Source of the DNA: Vibrio aquaticus
Lineage (GTDB): Bacteria > Pseudomonadota > Gammaproteobacteria > Enterobacterales > Vibrionaceae
Reading direction: 5' to 3'
Length of the DNA: 64,000 nucleotides
Assembly: GCF_003970385.1 (NCBI RefSeq)
Contig: NZ_RXZH01000006.1
Location: 62,001-126,000 of the forward strand
Positions 56,025-64,000 of the stretch are shown here, one piece after another. The first letter of the stretch is position 1; the number at the start of each line of letters is the position of its first letter. The position numbers and the translations under genes are program-made. The notes below the pieces were generated by a model. It searched no databases. It was not told the DNA's origin and worked only from the letters and a program-made list of their open reading frames with translations.

Positions 56025-58688
56025 ATGTCTGACATGAAGCATGACGTAGACGCACTGGAAACTCAAGATTGGCTAGAAGCCCTAGAGTCAGTAGTACGTG
56101 AAGAAGGTGTAGAACGTGCACAATACCTACTAGAAACAGTTCTAGAGAAAGCACGTCTAGACGGCGTTGATATGCCAACTGGTATCAACACTAACTACAT
56201 CAACACGATTCCGGCAGCACAAGAGCCAGCATACCCTGGTGATGTAACTCTTGAACGTCGTATTCGCTCAATCATTCGCTGGAACGCAATCATGATCGTA
56301 TTGCGTGCATCTAAGAAAGACCTAGACCTAGGTGGTCACATGGCTTCTTACCAGTCAGCGGCTGCATTCTACGAAGTATGTTTCAACCACTTCTTCCGTG
56401 CTCCAAATGAGACGGACGGTGGCGATCTAGTTTACTACCAAGGTCACATCTCACCAGGTATTTACTCTCGCGCATTCGTTGAAGGTCGTCTAACTGAAGA
56501 ACAGCTAGACAACTTCCGTCAAGAAGTAGACGGTAAAGGTATCCCATCATACCCGCACCCTAAACTGATGCCTGAGTTCTGGCAGTTCCCGACAGTTTCT
56601 ATGGGTCTTGGTCCAATCTCTGCAATCTACCAAGCGCGTTTCCTTAAGTACCTAGAAGGCCGCGGTCTTAAAGATACTTCAGCGCAACGTGTATACGCGT
56701 TCCTAGGTGACGGCGAGATGGATGAGCCAGAATCACGTGGTGCTATCTCTTTCGCTGCGCGTGAGAAGCTAGACAACCTATGTTTCCTAATCAACTGTAA
56801 CCTACAGCGTCTAGACGGCCCTGTAATGGGTAACGGTAGCATCATCCAAGAACTTGAAGGTCTATTTAAAGGCGCAGGTTGGAACGTTGTTAAAGTTATC
56901 TGGGGTAACAACTGGGATGCACTACTAGCTAAAGATACGACTGGTAAGCTACTACAGCTTATGAACGAAACGATCGATGGCGACTACCAAACATTCAAAT
57001 CTAAAGATGGCGCGTACGTACGTGAGCACTTCTTTGGTAAGTACCCTGAAACAGCTGCATTAGTTGCAGACATGACTGACGACCAAATCTTCGAACTGAA
57101 GCGTGGTGGTCACGATTCTTCTAAGCTGTACGCTGCATTTAACAATGCAAAAGAGACAGGCGGTAAGCCAACAGTAATCCTAGCTAAGACAGTTAAAGGT
57201 TACGGCATGGGTGAAGCAGCTGAAGGTAAGAACATCGCACACGGTGTTAAGAAGATGGACATGACTCACGTTCAATACCTACGTGATCGTCTAGGCCTAC
57301 AAGACATTCTTTCTGATGAGAAAGTGGCTGAGCTTCCGTACCTAAAACTGGAAGAAGGTTCTGCAGAGTACGAATACCTGCACGCACGCCGTAATGCTCT
57401 ACACGGTTACACGCCTGCTCGTCTGCCTAAATTCACTCAAGAATTCAAAGTTCCTGAGCTAGACGCATTTGCACCTCTACTAGGTGAACAGAAGCGTGAT
57501 ATCTCTACAACTATGGCTTACGTTCGTACACTGAACATCCTACTGAAAGACAAGAACATCGGTAAGAACATCGTTCCTATCATCTGTGATGAAGCTCGTA
57601 CGTTCGGTATGGAAGGTCTATTCCGTCAGGTTGGTATCTACAACCCACACGGTCAAGAATACACACCTGAAGATAAAGGCATCGTTTCTTACTACAAAGA
57701 AGCAACCTCTGGCCAAGTTCTTCAAGAAGGTATCAACGAACTAGGTTCTATGGCTTCATGGGTTGCAGCGGCAACTTCATACAGCACGAACGACCTGCCA
57801 ATGATCCCGTTCTACATCTACTACTCTATGTTCGGTTTCCAACGTATTGGTGACATGGCATGGCTAGCAGGTGACCAACAAGCTCGTGGCTTCCTACTAG
57901 GTGCTACTGCTGGTCGTACAACACTGAACGGTGAAGGTCTACAGCACGAAGATGGTCACTCGCACATTCAAGCGAACACTATCCCTAACTGTATCTCTTA
58001 CGACCCAACGTTTGCTTACGAGCTAGCGGTAATCATGCAAGACGGTATCCGTCGTATGTACGGTCCTGAGCAAGAGAACGTTTACTACTACCTAACAGTA
58101 ATGAACGAGAACTACGCAATGCCAGCAATGCCTGAAGGCGCTGAAGAAGGCATTCGTAAGGGTATCTACAAGCTTGAAACTCACGCTGGTGCTAAGGGCA
58201 AAGTTCAACTAATGAGCTCTGGTACTATCATGAATGAAGCGCGTAAAGCAGCGGTAATCCTAAGCGAAGAGTACGGCGTAGCATCTGACGTGTTCTCTGT
58301 AACATCGTTCAACGAGCTAACTCGTGACGGCCAAGCGGTAGAGCGTGACAACATGCTTCACCCAGAAGCGGAAGAGAAAGTACCTTACATCACAACTGTA
58401 CTTGGTAAAGAACCTGCAATCGCAGTAACTGACTACATGAAGAACTACGCTGAGCAAGTACGTGCTTACATGCCTTCAGAGTCATACAAAGTACTTGGTA
58501 CAGATGGTTTCGGCCGTTCTGACAGCCGTGCAAACCTACGTCGTCACTTCGAAGTTAACGCTGGCTACATCGTAGTTGCCGCTCTAACTGAACTGGCTAA
58601 ACGTGGCGATATTGAGAAGTCTGTAGTTGTTGAAGCAATTGCTAAATTCGATATCGATACTGAAAAAACAAACCCACAATACGCTTAA
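56025..58688 (+). CDS. aceE: Pyruvate dehydrogenase E1 component, homodimeric type
   Basis: Thiamine-diphosphate enzyme that decarboxylates pyruvate and passes the acetyl group to the E2 lipoyl arm. The 887-residue length matches E. coli AceE. The TPP-binding motif GDGEMDEPES followed by NLCFLINCN (about 229-262) is clear, and the middle and C-terminal transketolase-like domains follow. AAGGA lies 10 bases before the start. Codon use is strongly biased toward a highly expressed pattern. Confidence 0.98.
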   Translation: MSDMKHDVDALETQDWLEALESVVREEGVERAQYLLETVLEKARLDGVDMPTGINTNYINTIPAAQEPAYPGDVTLERRIRSIIRWNAIMIVLRASKKDLDLGGHMASYQSAAAFYEVCFNHFFRAPNETDGGDLVYYQGHISPGIYSRAFVEGRLTEEQLDNFRQEVDGKGIPSYPHPKLMPEFWQFPTVSMGLGPISAIYQARFLKYLEGRGLKDTSAQRVYAFLGDGEMDEPESRGAISFAAREKLDNLCFLINCNLQRLDGPVMGNGSIIQELEGLFKGAGWNVVKVIWGNNWDALLAKDTTGKLLQLMNETIDGDYQTFKSKDGAYVREHFFGKYPETAALVADMTDDQIFELKRGGHDSSKLYAAFNNAKETGGKPTVILAKTVKGYGMGEAAEGKNIAHGVKKMDMTHVQYLRDRLGLQDILSDEKVAELPYLKLEEGSAEYEYLHARRNALHGYTPARLPKFTQEFKVPELDAFAPLLGEQKRDISTTMAYVRTLNILLKDKNIGKNIVPIICDEARTFGMEGLFRQVGIYNPHGQEYTPEDKGIVSYYKEATSGQVLQEGINELGSMASWVAAATSYSTNDLPMIPFYIYYSMFGFQRIGDMAWLAGDQQARGFLLGATAGRTTLNGEGLQHEDGHSHIQANTIPNCISYDPTFAYELAVIMQDGIRRMYGPEQENVYYYLTVMNENYAMPAMPEGAEEGIRKGIYKLETHAGAKGKVQLMSSGTIMNEARKAAVILSEEYGVASDVFSVTSFNELTRDGQAVERDNMLHPEAEEKVPYITTVLGKEPAIAVTDYMKNYAEQVRAYMPSESYKVLGTDGFGRSDSRANLRRHFEVNAGYIVVAALTELAKRGDIEKSVVVEAIAKFDIDTEKTNPQYA

Positions 58689-58718
58689 TACAGCGCTTTA
58701 ATAGAAGGTAAATAAGCA

Positions 58719-60620
58719 ATGGCAATCGAAATTAATGTACCTGATATCGGTGCGGATGAGGTTGAAGTTACTGAGATTCTTGTAAGCGTTGGCGACAAGG
58801 TTGAAGAAGAACAGTCTCTGATCACTGTTGAAGGCGACAAAGCTTCTATGGAAGTTCCAGCGTCTCAAGCAGGTATTGTTAAAGAAATCAAAGTAGCGGA
58901 AGGTGATTCTGTTTCTACTGGTTCTCTAATCATGATTTTCGAAGCTGAAGGTGCCGCTGCAGAAGCGGCTCCTGCGGCAGCTCCAGCAGTTGAAGCAGCA
59001 CCAGTAGCAGCTCCTGCAGCGGCAGCTGAGCTTAAAGAAGTTCACGTACCAGATATCGGCGGTGATGAAGTTGAAGTCACTGAAATCATGGTTAAAGTTG
59101 GTGATGCAATCGAAGAAGAACAGTCTCTTCTTACGGTAGAAGGCGACAAAGCTTCGATGGAAGTACCTGCACCATTCGCTGGTACAGTTAAAGAGATCAA
59201 GATTGCAGAAGGCGATTCAGTAACAACTGGTTCTCTAGTTATGGTATTCGAAGTAGCAGGTTCAGGCGCAGCAGCGGCTCCTGCAGCAGTAGAAGCTCCA
59301 GCAGCACCTGCGGCGGCTCCAGCGGCCGCAGCTGAGAAAGAAGTAAACGTTCCAGATATCGGCGGTGACGAAGTAGAAGTTACTGAGATCATGGTTAAAG
59401 TTGGCGACACAGTAGAAGAAGAGCAATCTCTAATTACTGTTGAAGGCGACAAAGCTTCAATGGAAGTACCGGCTCCATTTGCTGGCACAGTGAAAGAGAT
59501 CAAGATTGCTGAAGGCGACAAAGTAACGACTGGCTCTCTAATCATGGTATTCGTTGTTGAAGGCGCAGCTCCAGCACCTGTTGCAGCTCCTGCACAAGCA
59601 GTAGCTCCAGCTGCGGCACCTGCACCTAAAGCTGAAGCTCCAGCGGCAGCAGCTCCAGCAGCGACGGGTGATTTCCAAGAAAACAACGAGTACGCACACG
59701 CGTCTCCAGTAGTTCGTCGTCTAGCTCGCGAATTTGGTGTAAACCTAGCGAAAGTTAAAGGTACTGGTCGTAAGAGCCGCGTATTGAAAGAAGACGTTCA
59801 AGCTTACGTTAAAGATGCACTTAAGCGTCTAGAGTCTGGTGCAGCTGCATCTGGCAAAGGCGGTGACGGCTCTGCTCTTGGTCTACTACCATGGCCAAAA
59901 GTTGACTTCAGCAAGTTCGGCGAAACTGAAGTTCAGAAGCTTTCTAAGATCAAGAAGATCTCTGGTGCTAACCTACACCGTAACTGGGTAATGATCCCTC
60001 ACGTTACACAGTGGGACAACGCTGATATCACTGAGCTAGAAGCATTCCGTAAAGAGCAGAACGCTATCGAAGCTAAGAAAGACACTGGCATGAAGATCAC
60101 TCCACTTGTGTTCATCATGAAAGCTGTTGCTAAAGCACTAGAAGCGTTCCCAGCGTTCAACTCTTCTCTATCTGAAGATGGCGAAAGCATCATTCTTAAG
60201 AAGTACGTGAACGTAGGTATCGCAGTAGATACGCCAAACGGCCTAGTTGTTCCTGTATTTAAAGACGTGAACAAGAAAGGTATTTACGAGCTATCTGAAG
60301 AGCTAATGGCAGTGTCTAAGAAAGCACGTGCTGGCAAGCTAACTGCAGCTGACATGCAAGGCGGTTGTTTCACAATCTCTAGCCTTGGTGGCATCGGTGG
60401 TACTGCATTTACGCCAATCGTAAATGCGCCAGAAGTAGGTATCCTAGGTGTATCTAAGTCTGAAATGAAGCCAGTGTGGAACGGTAAAGAATTCGAACCA
60501 CGCCTACAGCTTCCACTGTCTCTATCATACGACCACCGTGTGATTGACGGTGCAGAAGGTGCACGTTTCATTACTTTCCTAAACGGCGCACTATCAGACA
60601 TTCGTCGCCTAGTACTGTAA
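58719..60620 (+). CDS. aceF: Pyruvate dehydrogenase E2, dihydrolipoamide acetyltransferase
   Basis: Core of the pyruvate dehydrogenase complex. The 633-residue protein has three tandem lipoyl domains (Lys about 41, 144 and 244, each in the motif [10 protein letters not shown]) joined by Ala/Pro-rich linkers, a peripheral subunit-binding domain (about 325-360, [16 protein letters not shown]), and the catalytic domain with SYDHRVIDG near the C-terminus. It follows aceE by 30 bp. A terminator follows, and lpdA has its own promoter region. Confidence 0.98.
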   Translation: MAIEINVPDIGADEVEVTEILVSVGDKVEEEQSLITVEGDKASMEVPASQAGIVKEIKVAEGDSVSTGSLIMIFEAEGAAAEAAPAAAPAVEAAPVAAPAAAAELKEVHVPDIGGDEVEVTEIMVKVGDAIEEEQSLLTVEGDKASMEVPAPFAGTVKEIKIAEGDSVTTGSLVMVFEVAGSGAAAAPAAVEAPAAPAAAPAAAAEKEVNVPDIGGDEVEVTEIMVKVGDTVEEEQSLITVEGDKASMEVPAPFAGTVKEIKIAEGDKVTTGSLIMVFVVEGAAPAPVAAPAQAVAPAAAPAPKAEAPAAAAPAATGDFQENNEYAHASPVVRRLAREFGVNLAKVKGTGRKSRVLKEDVQAYVKDALKRLESGAAASGKGGDGSALGLLPWPKVDFSKFGETEVQKLSKIKKISGANLHRNWVMIPHVTQWDNADITELEAFRKEQNAIEAKKDTGMKITPLVFIMKAVAKALEAFPAFNSSLSEDGESIILKKYVNVGIAVDTPNGLVVPVFKDVNKKGIYELSEELMAVSKKARAGKLTAADMQGGCFTISSLGGIGGTAFTPIVNAPEVGILGVSKSEMKPVWNGKEFEPRLQLPLSLSYDHRVIDGAEGARFITFLNGALSDIRRLVL

Positions 60621-60635
60621 TTTAGAAAGTAATAA

Positions 60636-60668
60636 TTAAGGTGGCTTTCGAGTCACCTTAATTCTTTA
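60636..60668 (+). terminator. Terminator between aceF and lpdA
   Basis: TTAAGGTGGCT and AGTCACCTTAA (about 60636-60661) form a long stem with a TTTCG-type loop, followed by TTCTTTAT. It explains why lpdA lies 239 bp downstream with its own promoter. Confidence 0.7.
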
Positions 60669-60758
60669 TACAAGAATTATTTTAGACAGCATTTTCAATC
60701 CTCTTTCAGAAACTGAAAGGTGAATTGTTGTCTAGCTCACAGGCTAACTTAAAGCTAC

Positions 60759-60787
60759 TTTCACACTGTTAACAACTCTGTAAAATG
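60759..60787 (+). promoter_or_regulatory. Possible promoter for lpdA
   Basis: A good -10 box (TAAAAT, about 60781-60786) is preceded 17 bases earlier by a weak -35 (CTTTCA). Repeated GTTAAC/TGTTGA-like words around it could be an ArcA site, but that is only a visual impression. It lies about 75 bp before the lpdA start. Confidence 0.4.
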
Positions 60788-60859
60788 TTGACCGTTTGAA
60801 AGCCCACATTTAAGAACATCTACTCAGCCTGTTAGGGATAATGACTACAAGAGGTCACA

Positions 60860-62290
60860 ATGAGCAAAGAAATTAAAGCCCAAGTTGTTGTACTTGGTTC
60901 TGGTCCTGCTGGTTACTCAGCTGCATTCCGTTGTGCAGACTTAGGTCTAGAAACAGTACTAGTTGAACGTTACAGCACTCTTGGTGGTGTATGTCTAAAC
61001 GTTGGTTGTATTCCATCTAAAGCACTTCTTCACGTTTCTAAAGTAATCGAAGAAGCGAAAGCAATGGCTGAGCACGGCGTTGTGTTTGGCGAACCACAAA
61101 CTGACATCAGCAAGATCCGCATCTGGAAAGAAAAAGTTGTAAACCAACTGACTGGCGGTCTTGGCGGTATGGCTAAGATGCGTAACGTGACTGTTGTTAA
61201 CGGTTTCGGTAAATTTACTGGCCCTAACTCTATCCTTGTGGAAGGCGAAGGCGAGTCAACAACAGTTAACTTCGACAACGCTATCATTGCTGCGGGTTCA
61301 CGCCCAATCAAACTGCCGTTCATCCCACATGAAGACCCACGCATTTGGGATTCAACAGATGCGCTAGAGCTAAAAGAAGTACCAGAAAAACTGCTTATCA
61401 TGGGTGGTGGTATCATCGGTCTAGAAATGGGTACGGTATACCACTCTCTAGGTTCTAAAGTAGACGTAGTAGAGATGTTTGACCAAGTTATCCCAGCGGC
61501 GGATAAAGACATCGTTAAAGTCTTCACTAAGCGCATTAAAGATAAGTTCAAGCTAATGCTTGAGACGAAAGTGACGGCAGTTGAAGCGAAAGAAGATGGT
61601 ATCTACGTTTCAATGGAAGGCAAGAAAGCACCAGCTGAAGCTGAGCGTTACGATGCCGTTCTTGTTGCTATCGGTCGTGTACCAAACGGTGCACTTATCG
61701 ACGCTGAAAAAGCGGGTATCGAAGTTGACGAGCGTGGTTTCATCAACGTTGATAAGCAAATGCGTACAAACGTTCCTCACATTCACGCGATCGGTGACGT
61801 TGTTGGTCAACCAATGCTGGCTCACAAAGGTGTGCATGAAGGTCACGTAGCGGCGGAAGTTATCTCTGGTAAGAAGCACTACTTCGACCCTAAAGTAATC
61901 CCATCAATCGCGTACACTGAGCCAGAAGTAGCATGGGTTGGTAAGACTGAGAAAGAAGCTAAAGCAGAAGGCATCAACTACGAAGTTGCGACTTTCCCTT
62001 GGGCTGCTTCTGGTCGTGCAATCGCATCTGACTGTGCAGACGGTATGACGAAGATGATCTTCGACAAAGATACTCACCGTGTAATTGGTGGTGCTATCGT
62101 TGGTACTAACGGTGGTGAGCTTCTTGGTGAAATCGGCCTAGCAATCGAAATGGGTTGTGACGCAGAAGACATCGCTCTTACTATCCACGCTCACCCAACT
62201 CTACACGAGTCTGTGGGTCTAGCTGCGGAAGTATTCGAAGGTTCAATCACTGACCTTCCGAACAAGAAAGCTGTGAAAAAGAAGAAGTAA
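60860..62290 (+). CDS. lpdA: Dihydrolipoamide dehydrogenase (E3)
   Basis: FAD enzyme that reoxidises the lipoyl arm of pyruvate and 2-oxoglutarate dehydrogenases and of the glycine cleavage system. The 476-residue protein has the FAD motif GSGPAGYSAAF (13-23), the redox disulfide in GGVCLNVGCIPSK (Cys45 and Cys50), the NAD motif GGGIIGLEMG (near 182-191), and the C-terminal His-Glu dyad HAHPTLHES. Strong terminator follows. Confidence 0.98.
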   Translation: MSKEIKAQVVVLGSGPAGYSAAFRCADLGLETVLVERYSTLGGVCLNVGCIPSKALLHVSKVIEEAKAMAEHGVVFGEPQTDISKIRIWKEKVVNQLTGGLGGMAKMRNVTVVNGFGKFTGPNSILVEGEGESTTVNFDNAIIAAGSRPIKLPFIPHEDPRIWDSTDALELKEVPEKLLIMGGGIIGLEMGTVYHSLGSKVDVVEMFDQVIPAADKDIVKVFTKRIKDKFKLMLETKVTAVEAKEDGIYVSMEGKKAPAEAERYDAVLVAIGRVPNGALIDAEKAGIEVDERGFINVDKQMRTNVPHIHAIGDVVGQPMLAHKGVHEGHVAAEVISGKKHYFDPKVIPSIAYTEPEVAWVGKTEKEAKAEGINYEVATFPWAASGRAIASDCADGMTKMIFDKDTHRVIGGAIVGTNGGELLGEIGLAIEMGCDAEDIALTIHAHPTLHESVGLAAEVFEGSITDLPNKKAVKKKK

Positions 62291-62320
62291 TTCTTTTTTA
62301 ACCACTAGCTAATGTATTTG

Positions 62321-62350
62321 AAAACCGCTGAGTAATCAGCGGTTTTTTTA
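62321..62350 (+). terminator. Terminator after lpdA
   Basis: AAAACCGCTGA (62321-62331) and TCAGCGGTTTT (62336-62346) form an 11-bp stem with a 4-nt loop, followed by TTTA. Confidence 0.88.
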
Positions 62351-62391
62351 TGTCTGTGATTTAGTGATGAATGTGCTGATAAACAGGAACA

Positions 62392-62424
62392 AAAAAGCCG
62401 ATGCATGAACATCGGCTTTTCGTT
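62392..62424 (-). terminator. Terminator after the luxR-type gene
   Basis: AAAAGCCGATG (62393-62403) and CATCGGCTTTT (62410-62420) form an 11-bp stem with a 6-nt loop, with A and T runs on both sides. On the minus strand it is about 20 bases past the stop codon. Confidence 0.82.
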
Positions 62425-62440
62425 TTCTGAAACCTAGAGG

Positions 62441-63055
62441 TTAGCTTTCATTTTTGTAGATACAAAGCATGTCTAAGTGACTTAGAGTCAGGCGTCGAAT
62501 CGCACCTTCATCTTGAATACGGTTCGCTTGAATAAACAGTGAGTAGCAAATGCCGTGGAACAAGGTTGCTAGATCAGATGGATCATGACGGTCACACACT
62601 TCACCACGTTCAATCGCTTTGATAAACATGTTCTGTACAAGCAATTGGTTAGTGCGGTTGGTCGTTACGAACAGAGGCCATACTTCATCACGCGTTGAAG
62701 CACTCCACTCAAACCACACTTTTAACCAGTGGCAGTCTGAGATAACAAGCTCAGTCATTGCAGCGGTCAGGTTGGTTAAGTTTTCTTTTGCGTGAAGGTC
62801 TAGATCGATATTGTCCGAAAGGAAGTTTGAGAATTGACGAACAACGTAGTTTAAAACGTCATCGACTAAATCTTCACGAGTTGGGAAGTAGTTAAACACC
62901 GTGGCTACAGAGACTTGTGCGATCTCTGCAATGTCAGCGTGACCTCCACGGCCAATGCCTCGGCGAGCAAACACTTCAAGCGAGATTTCCATCAATTGTT
63001 GCTTTCGCTTTTGAGGAGACAAACGCGTGCGCGGTCTTTTTTCTATAGAGTCCAT
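62441..63055 (-). CDS. luxR: Quorum-sensing master regulator, LuxR/HapR/OpaR/SmcR family (TetR fold)
   Basis: High-cell-density master regulator of vibrios, activated when Qrr small RNAs fall. I chose ATG 63055 (204 residues, MDSIEKRPRTRLSPQKRKQQ), the usual family start. The N-terminal TetR-type helix-turn-helix (about 20-67, RRGIGRGGHADIAEIAQVSV and ATVFNYFPTREDLVDDVL) is almost identical to V. harveyi LuxR and SmcR, while the end (IQDEGAIRRLTLSHLDMLCIYKNES) diverges. This is not the LuxI-partner LuxR. The species-specific name (hapR, opaR, smcR and others) depends on the host. Confidence 0.96.
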   Translation of the reverse strand: MDSIEKRPRTRLSPQKRKQQLMEISLEVFARRGIGRGGHADIAEIAQVSVATVFNYFPTREDLVDDVLNYVVRQFSNFLSDNIDLDLHAKENLTNLTAAMTELVISDCHWLKVWFEWSASTRDEVWPLFVTTNRTNQLLVQNMFIKAIERGEVCDRHDPSDLATLFHGICYSLFIQANRIQDEGAIRRLTLSHLDMLCIYKNES

Positions 63056-63064
63056 AATTAAAAT

Positions 63065-63083
63065 CCTTGCCAAATGAGTTGTT
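63065..63083 (-). promoter_or_regulatory. Qrr small-RNA target site in the luxR-type leader
   Basis: On the minus strand the leader reads AACAACTCATTTGGCAAGG, complementary, with one bulge and two mismatches, to the conserved Qrr segment that pairs with hapR and luxR messages. It overlaps the AAGGA ribosome binding site 8 bases before the start codon, so pairing would block translation at low cell density. Confidence 0.8.
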
Positions 63084-63141
63084 TATAATGTTGGGCTTTG
63101 CCCTATTTAGTATTTTATTAGTGTAACTATGACGCTTTATG

Positions 63142-63170
63142 AGTGTAATGGTGCATATAATCAAGGTCAA
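63142..63170 (-). promoter_or_regulatory. Sigma-70 promoter for the luxR-type gene
   Basis: On the minus strand TTGACC (63165-63170) and TACACT (63142-63147) are 17 bases apart, giving a leader of about 80 nt that contains the Qrr site. The spacer contains ATATGCA, a half-site like that bound by AphA. Confidence 0.55.
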
Positions 63171-63370
63171 CGATCTTAGGCTACTTTATGAGCATTTTTG
63201 TCAATATCGTGCATCTGATCAATATGATGTACGACAAATGAATGCCAATATTTCTGGCAAACGTTTTTCCTCTTACTTGGCTGGTGTTAAACTAACGCCT
63301 AGCATAATCAGATGAATTTTGAGCGACTATAATTACGCTCAATATGACTAACGTGAAAAACGAGATTGGT

Positions 63371-63901
63371 ATGAAACATACAGTAGAAGTGATGATTTCT
63401 GAGCAAGAAGTCAGCAAGCGAGTACAAGAGCTAGGTAAACAAATTACTGAGCATTACAAAGGCAGCGAAGATCTAGTGATGGTTGGTTTGCTACGTGGTT
63501 CATTTGTATTTATGGCTGATTTAGCACGTGCAATCGACATTACTCACTGTGTTGATTTCATGACGGCATCGAGCTATGGCAATACAATGGAAAGCTCGCG
63601 CGATGTGCGTATTCTAAAAGACCTAGACGATGACATTAAAGGCAAAGATATTCTTCTAGTAGAAGACATTATCGATACGGGTAATACACTAAACAAAGTG
63701 AAAGAGATTCTTTCTCTGCGTGAGCCAAAGTCTATTGAGATCTGTACGCTACTTGATAAGCCATCTCGCCGTGAAGTGGATGTTGATGTGAAGTGGATTG
63801 GTTTTGAAATCCCTGACGAGTTTGTCGTGGGTGTAGGCATCGACTATGCTCAGAAATATCGTCACCTACCATACATCGGTAAGGTTGTACCTCAAGAATA
63901 A
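63371..63901 (+). CDS. hpt: Hypoxanthine phosphoribosyltransferase
   Basis: Purine salvage: hypoxanthine (and guanine) plus PRPP to the nucleotide. I chose ATG 63371 (176 residues, [14 protein letters not shown]), which aligns with E. coli Hpt; the frame continues nine codons upstream. The PRPP-binding motif [10 protein letters not shown] (near 98-107) and the substrate loop DFMTASSYG are clear. It is divergent from the luxR-type regulator, as in other vibrios. Confidence 0.96.
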   Translation: MKHTVEVMISEQEVSKRVQELGKQITEHYKGSEDLVMVGLLRGSFVFMADLARAIDITHCVDFMTASSYGNTMESSRDVRILKDLDDDIKGKDILLVEDIIDTGNTLNKVKEILSLREPKSIEICTLLDKPSRREVDVDVKWIGFEIPDEFVVGVGIDYAQKYRHLPYIGKVVPQE

Positions 63902-63923
63902 TGCCTACTCTGTGTAAATGAAC

Positions 63924-63955
63924 AAACGCCCGCTATCTCTAGCGGGCGTTTTACT
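63924..63955 (+). terminator. Terminator after hpt
   Basis: AAACGCCCGCT (63924-63934) and AGCGGGCGTTT (63941-63951) form an 11-bp stem with a 6-nt loop, followed by TACTTTTTT. Confidence 0.88.
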
Positions 63956-64000
63956 TTTTTATGGTGTCATTAGCGACACAGCAACTTATGAGTTGGATTG

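Larger units (their letters stand above)
63056..63370. other. 315-bp divergent control region of luxR and hpt
   Basis: No protein gene is visible. It holds the luxR-type promoter and Qrr target on the minus strand and a TATAAT -10 box for hpt at 63328-63333 with a weak -35. AT-rich palindromic stretches around 63190-63260 (for example TTGTCAATATCG and CTGATCAATATG) could bind LuxR itself, whose sites have TTGAT/ATCAA half-sites. Confidence 0.45.

Noticed and set aside
59042..59686. Long minus-strand open frame (214 codons) opposite aceF, Ala/Ser/Thr-rich
   Set aside because: It is an antisense shadow of the repetitive Ala/Pro-rich lipoyl region of aceF, with no ribosome binding site and a composition dictated by the other strand.
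61030..61551. Minus-strand open frame of 173 codons opposite lpdA
   Set aside because: Antisense shadow in a strongly codon-biased gene; it has no recognisable domain and lies wholly inside lpdA.
62441..63055. LuxI/LuxR-type acyl-homoserine-lactone receptor
   Set aside because: The protein has a TetR fold and no autoinducer-binding domain; it belongs to the HapR/OpaR/SmcR group despite the luxR name, and no luxI gene is near.
62441..63073. Longer start for the luxR-type regulator at 63073
   Set aside because: It would put the ribosome binding site and Qrr target region in the coding sequence; family members start at MDSI (63055).

Overview
This window is a stretch of core chromosome from a Vibrio (Vibrionaceae, Gammaproteobacteria). 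The protein sequences, the gene order and a LuxR/HapR/OpaR/SmcR-type quorum-sensing master regulator between lpd and hpt all point there. I recognise about 56 of the 58 protein genes by family. I see no rRNA, prophage, insertion sequence, CRISPR array, restriction or defence locus. Gene content reads as ordinary housekeeping, with interest mainly in the regulatory and intergenic DNA.

Layout. (1) 1-5352: mannitol uptake and use (mtlA truncated at the left edge, mtlD, mtlR), two small unrecognised genes on the minus strand, and nagB. (2) 5598-7358: a fused acyltransferase that looks like the ornithine-lipid synthase OlsF. (3) 7815-12971: ispB divergent from rplU-rpmA, then obgE, a YjjP/YjjB-type exporter pair and folA. 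(4) 13142-19939, minus: the conserved lptD-surA-pdxA-rsmA-apaG-apaH run, with djlA divergent. (5) 21009-25706, minus: the macromolecular-synthesis operon rpsU-yqeY-dnaG-rpoD and a tRNA-Ile(CAU), with tsaD divergent. (6) 27062-36345: a hydrolase, plsY, folB-folK-uppP, ftsB-ispD-ispF-truD-surE-pcm-nlpD-rpoS. (7) 36412-42415: corB-like and ypjD genes on the minus strand, then ffh and rpsP-rimM-trmD-rplS. (8) 42743-49828, minus: yacG, zapD, coaE and the type IV pilus genes pilD-pilC-pilB-pilA, then nadC. (9) 49960-54796: ampD, fldB, xerD, dsbC, recJ. (10) 55209-62290: pdhR-aceE-aceF and lpdA, the pyruvate dehydrogenase complex. (11) 62441-63901: the LuxR-family regulator and hpt.

How the parts connect. 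Several blocks serve one process: isoprenoids (ispB, ispD, ispF), folate (folA, folB, folK), outer-membrane assembly (lptD, surA), ribosome maturation (rplU, rpmA, obgE, rpsP, rimM, trmD, rplS, rsmA, rpsU), and glycolytic carbon entering acetyl-CoA (mtl, nagB, pdhR-aceEF-lpd). The regulatory DNA that can be read directly includes two PdhR-type palindromes before pdhR, a sigma-E-like promoter before lptD, and a Qrr small-RNA target site over the luxR-type ribosome binding site.

The most repeat-like signal is a roughly 100-bp imperfect palindrome present four times, each time just after the stop codon of a plus-strand gene (folA, rplS, ampD, recJ). Other points for follow-up are the unrecognised two-gene unit beside mtlR, a possible small RNA at about 7595-7735, hairpins in the obgE and rpsP leaders, and an altered cysteine pattern in LptD.
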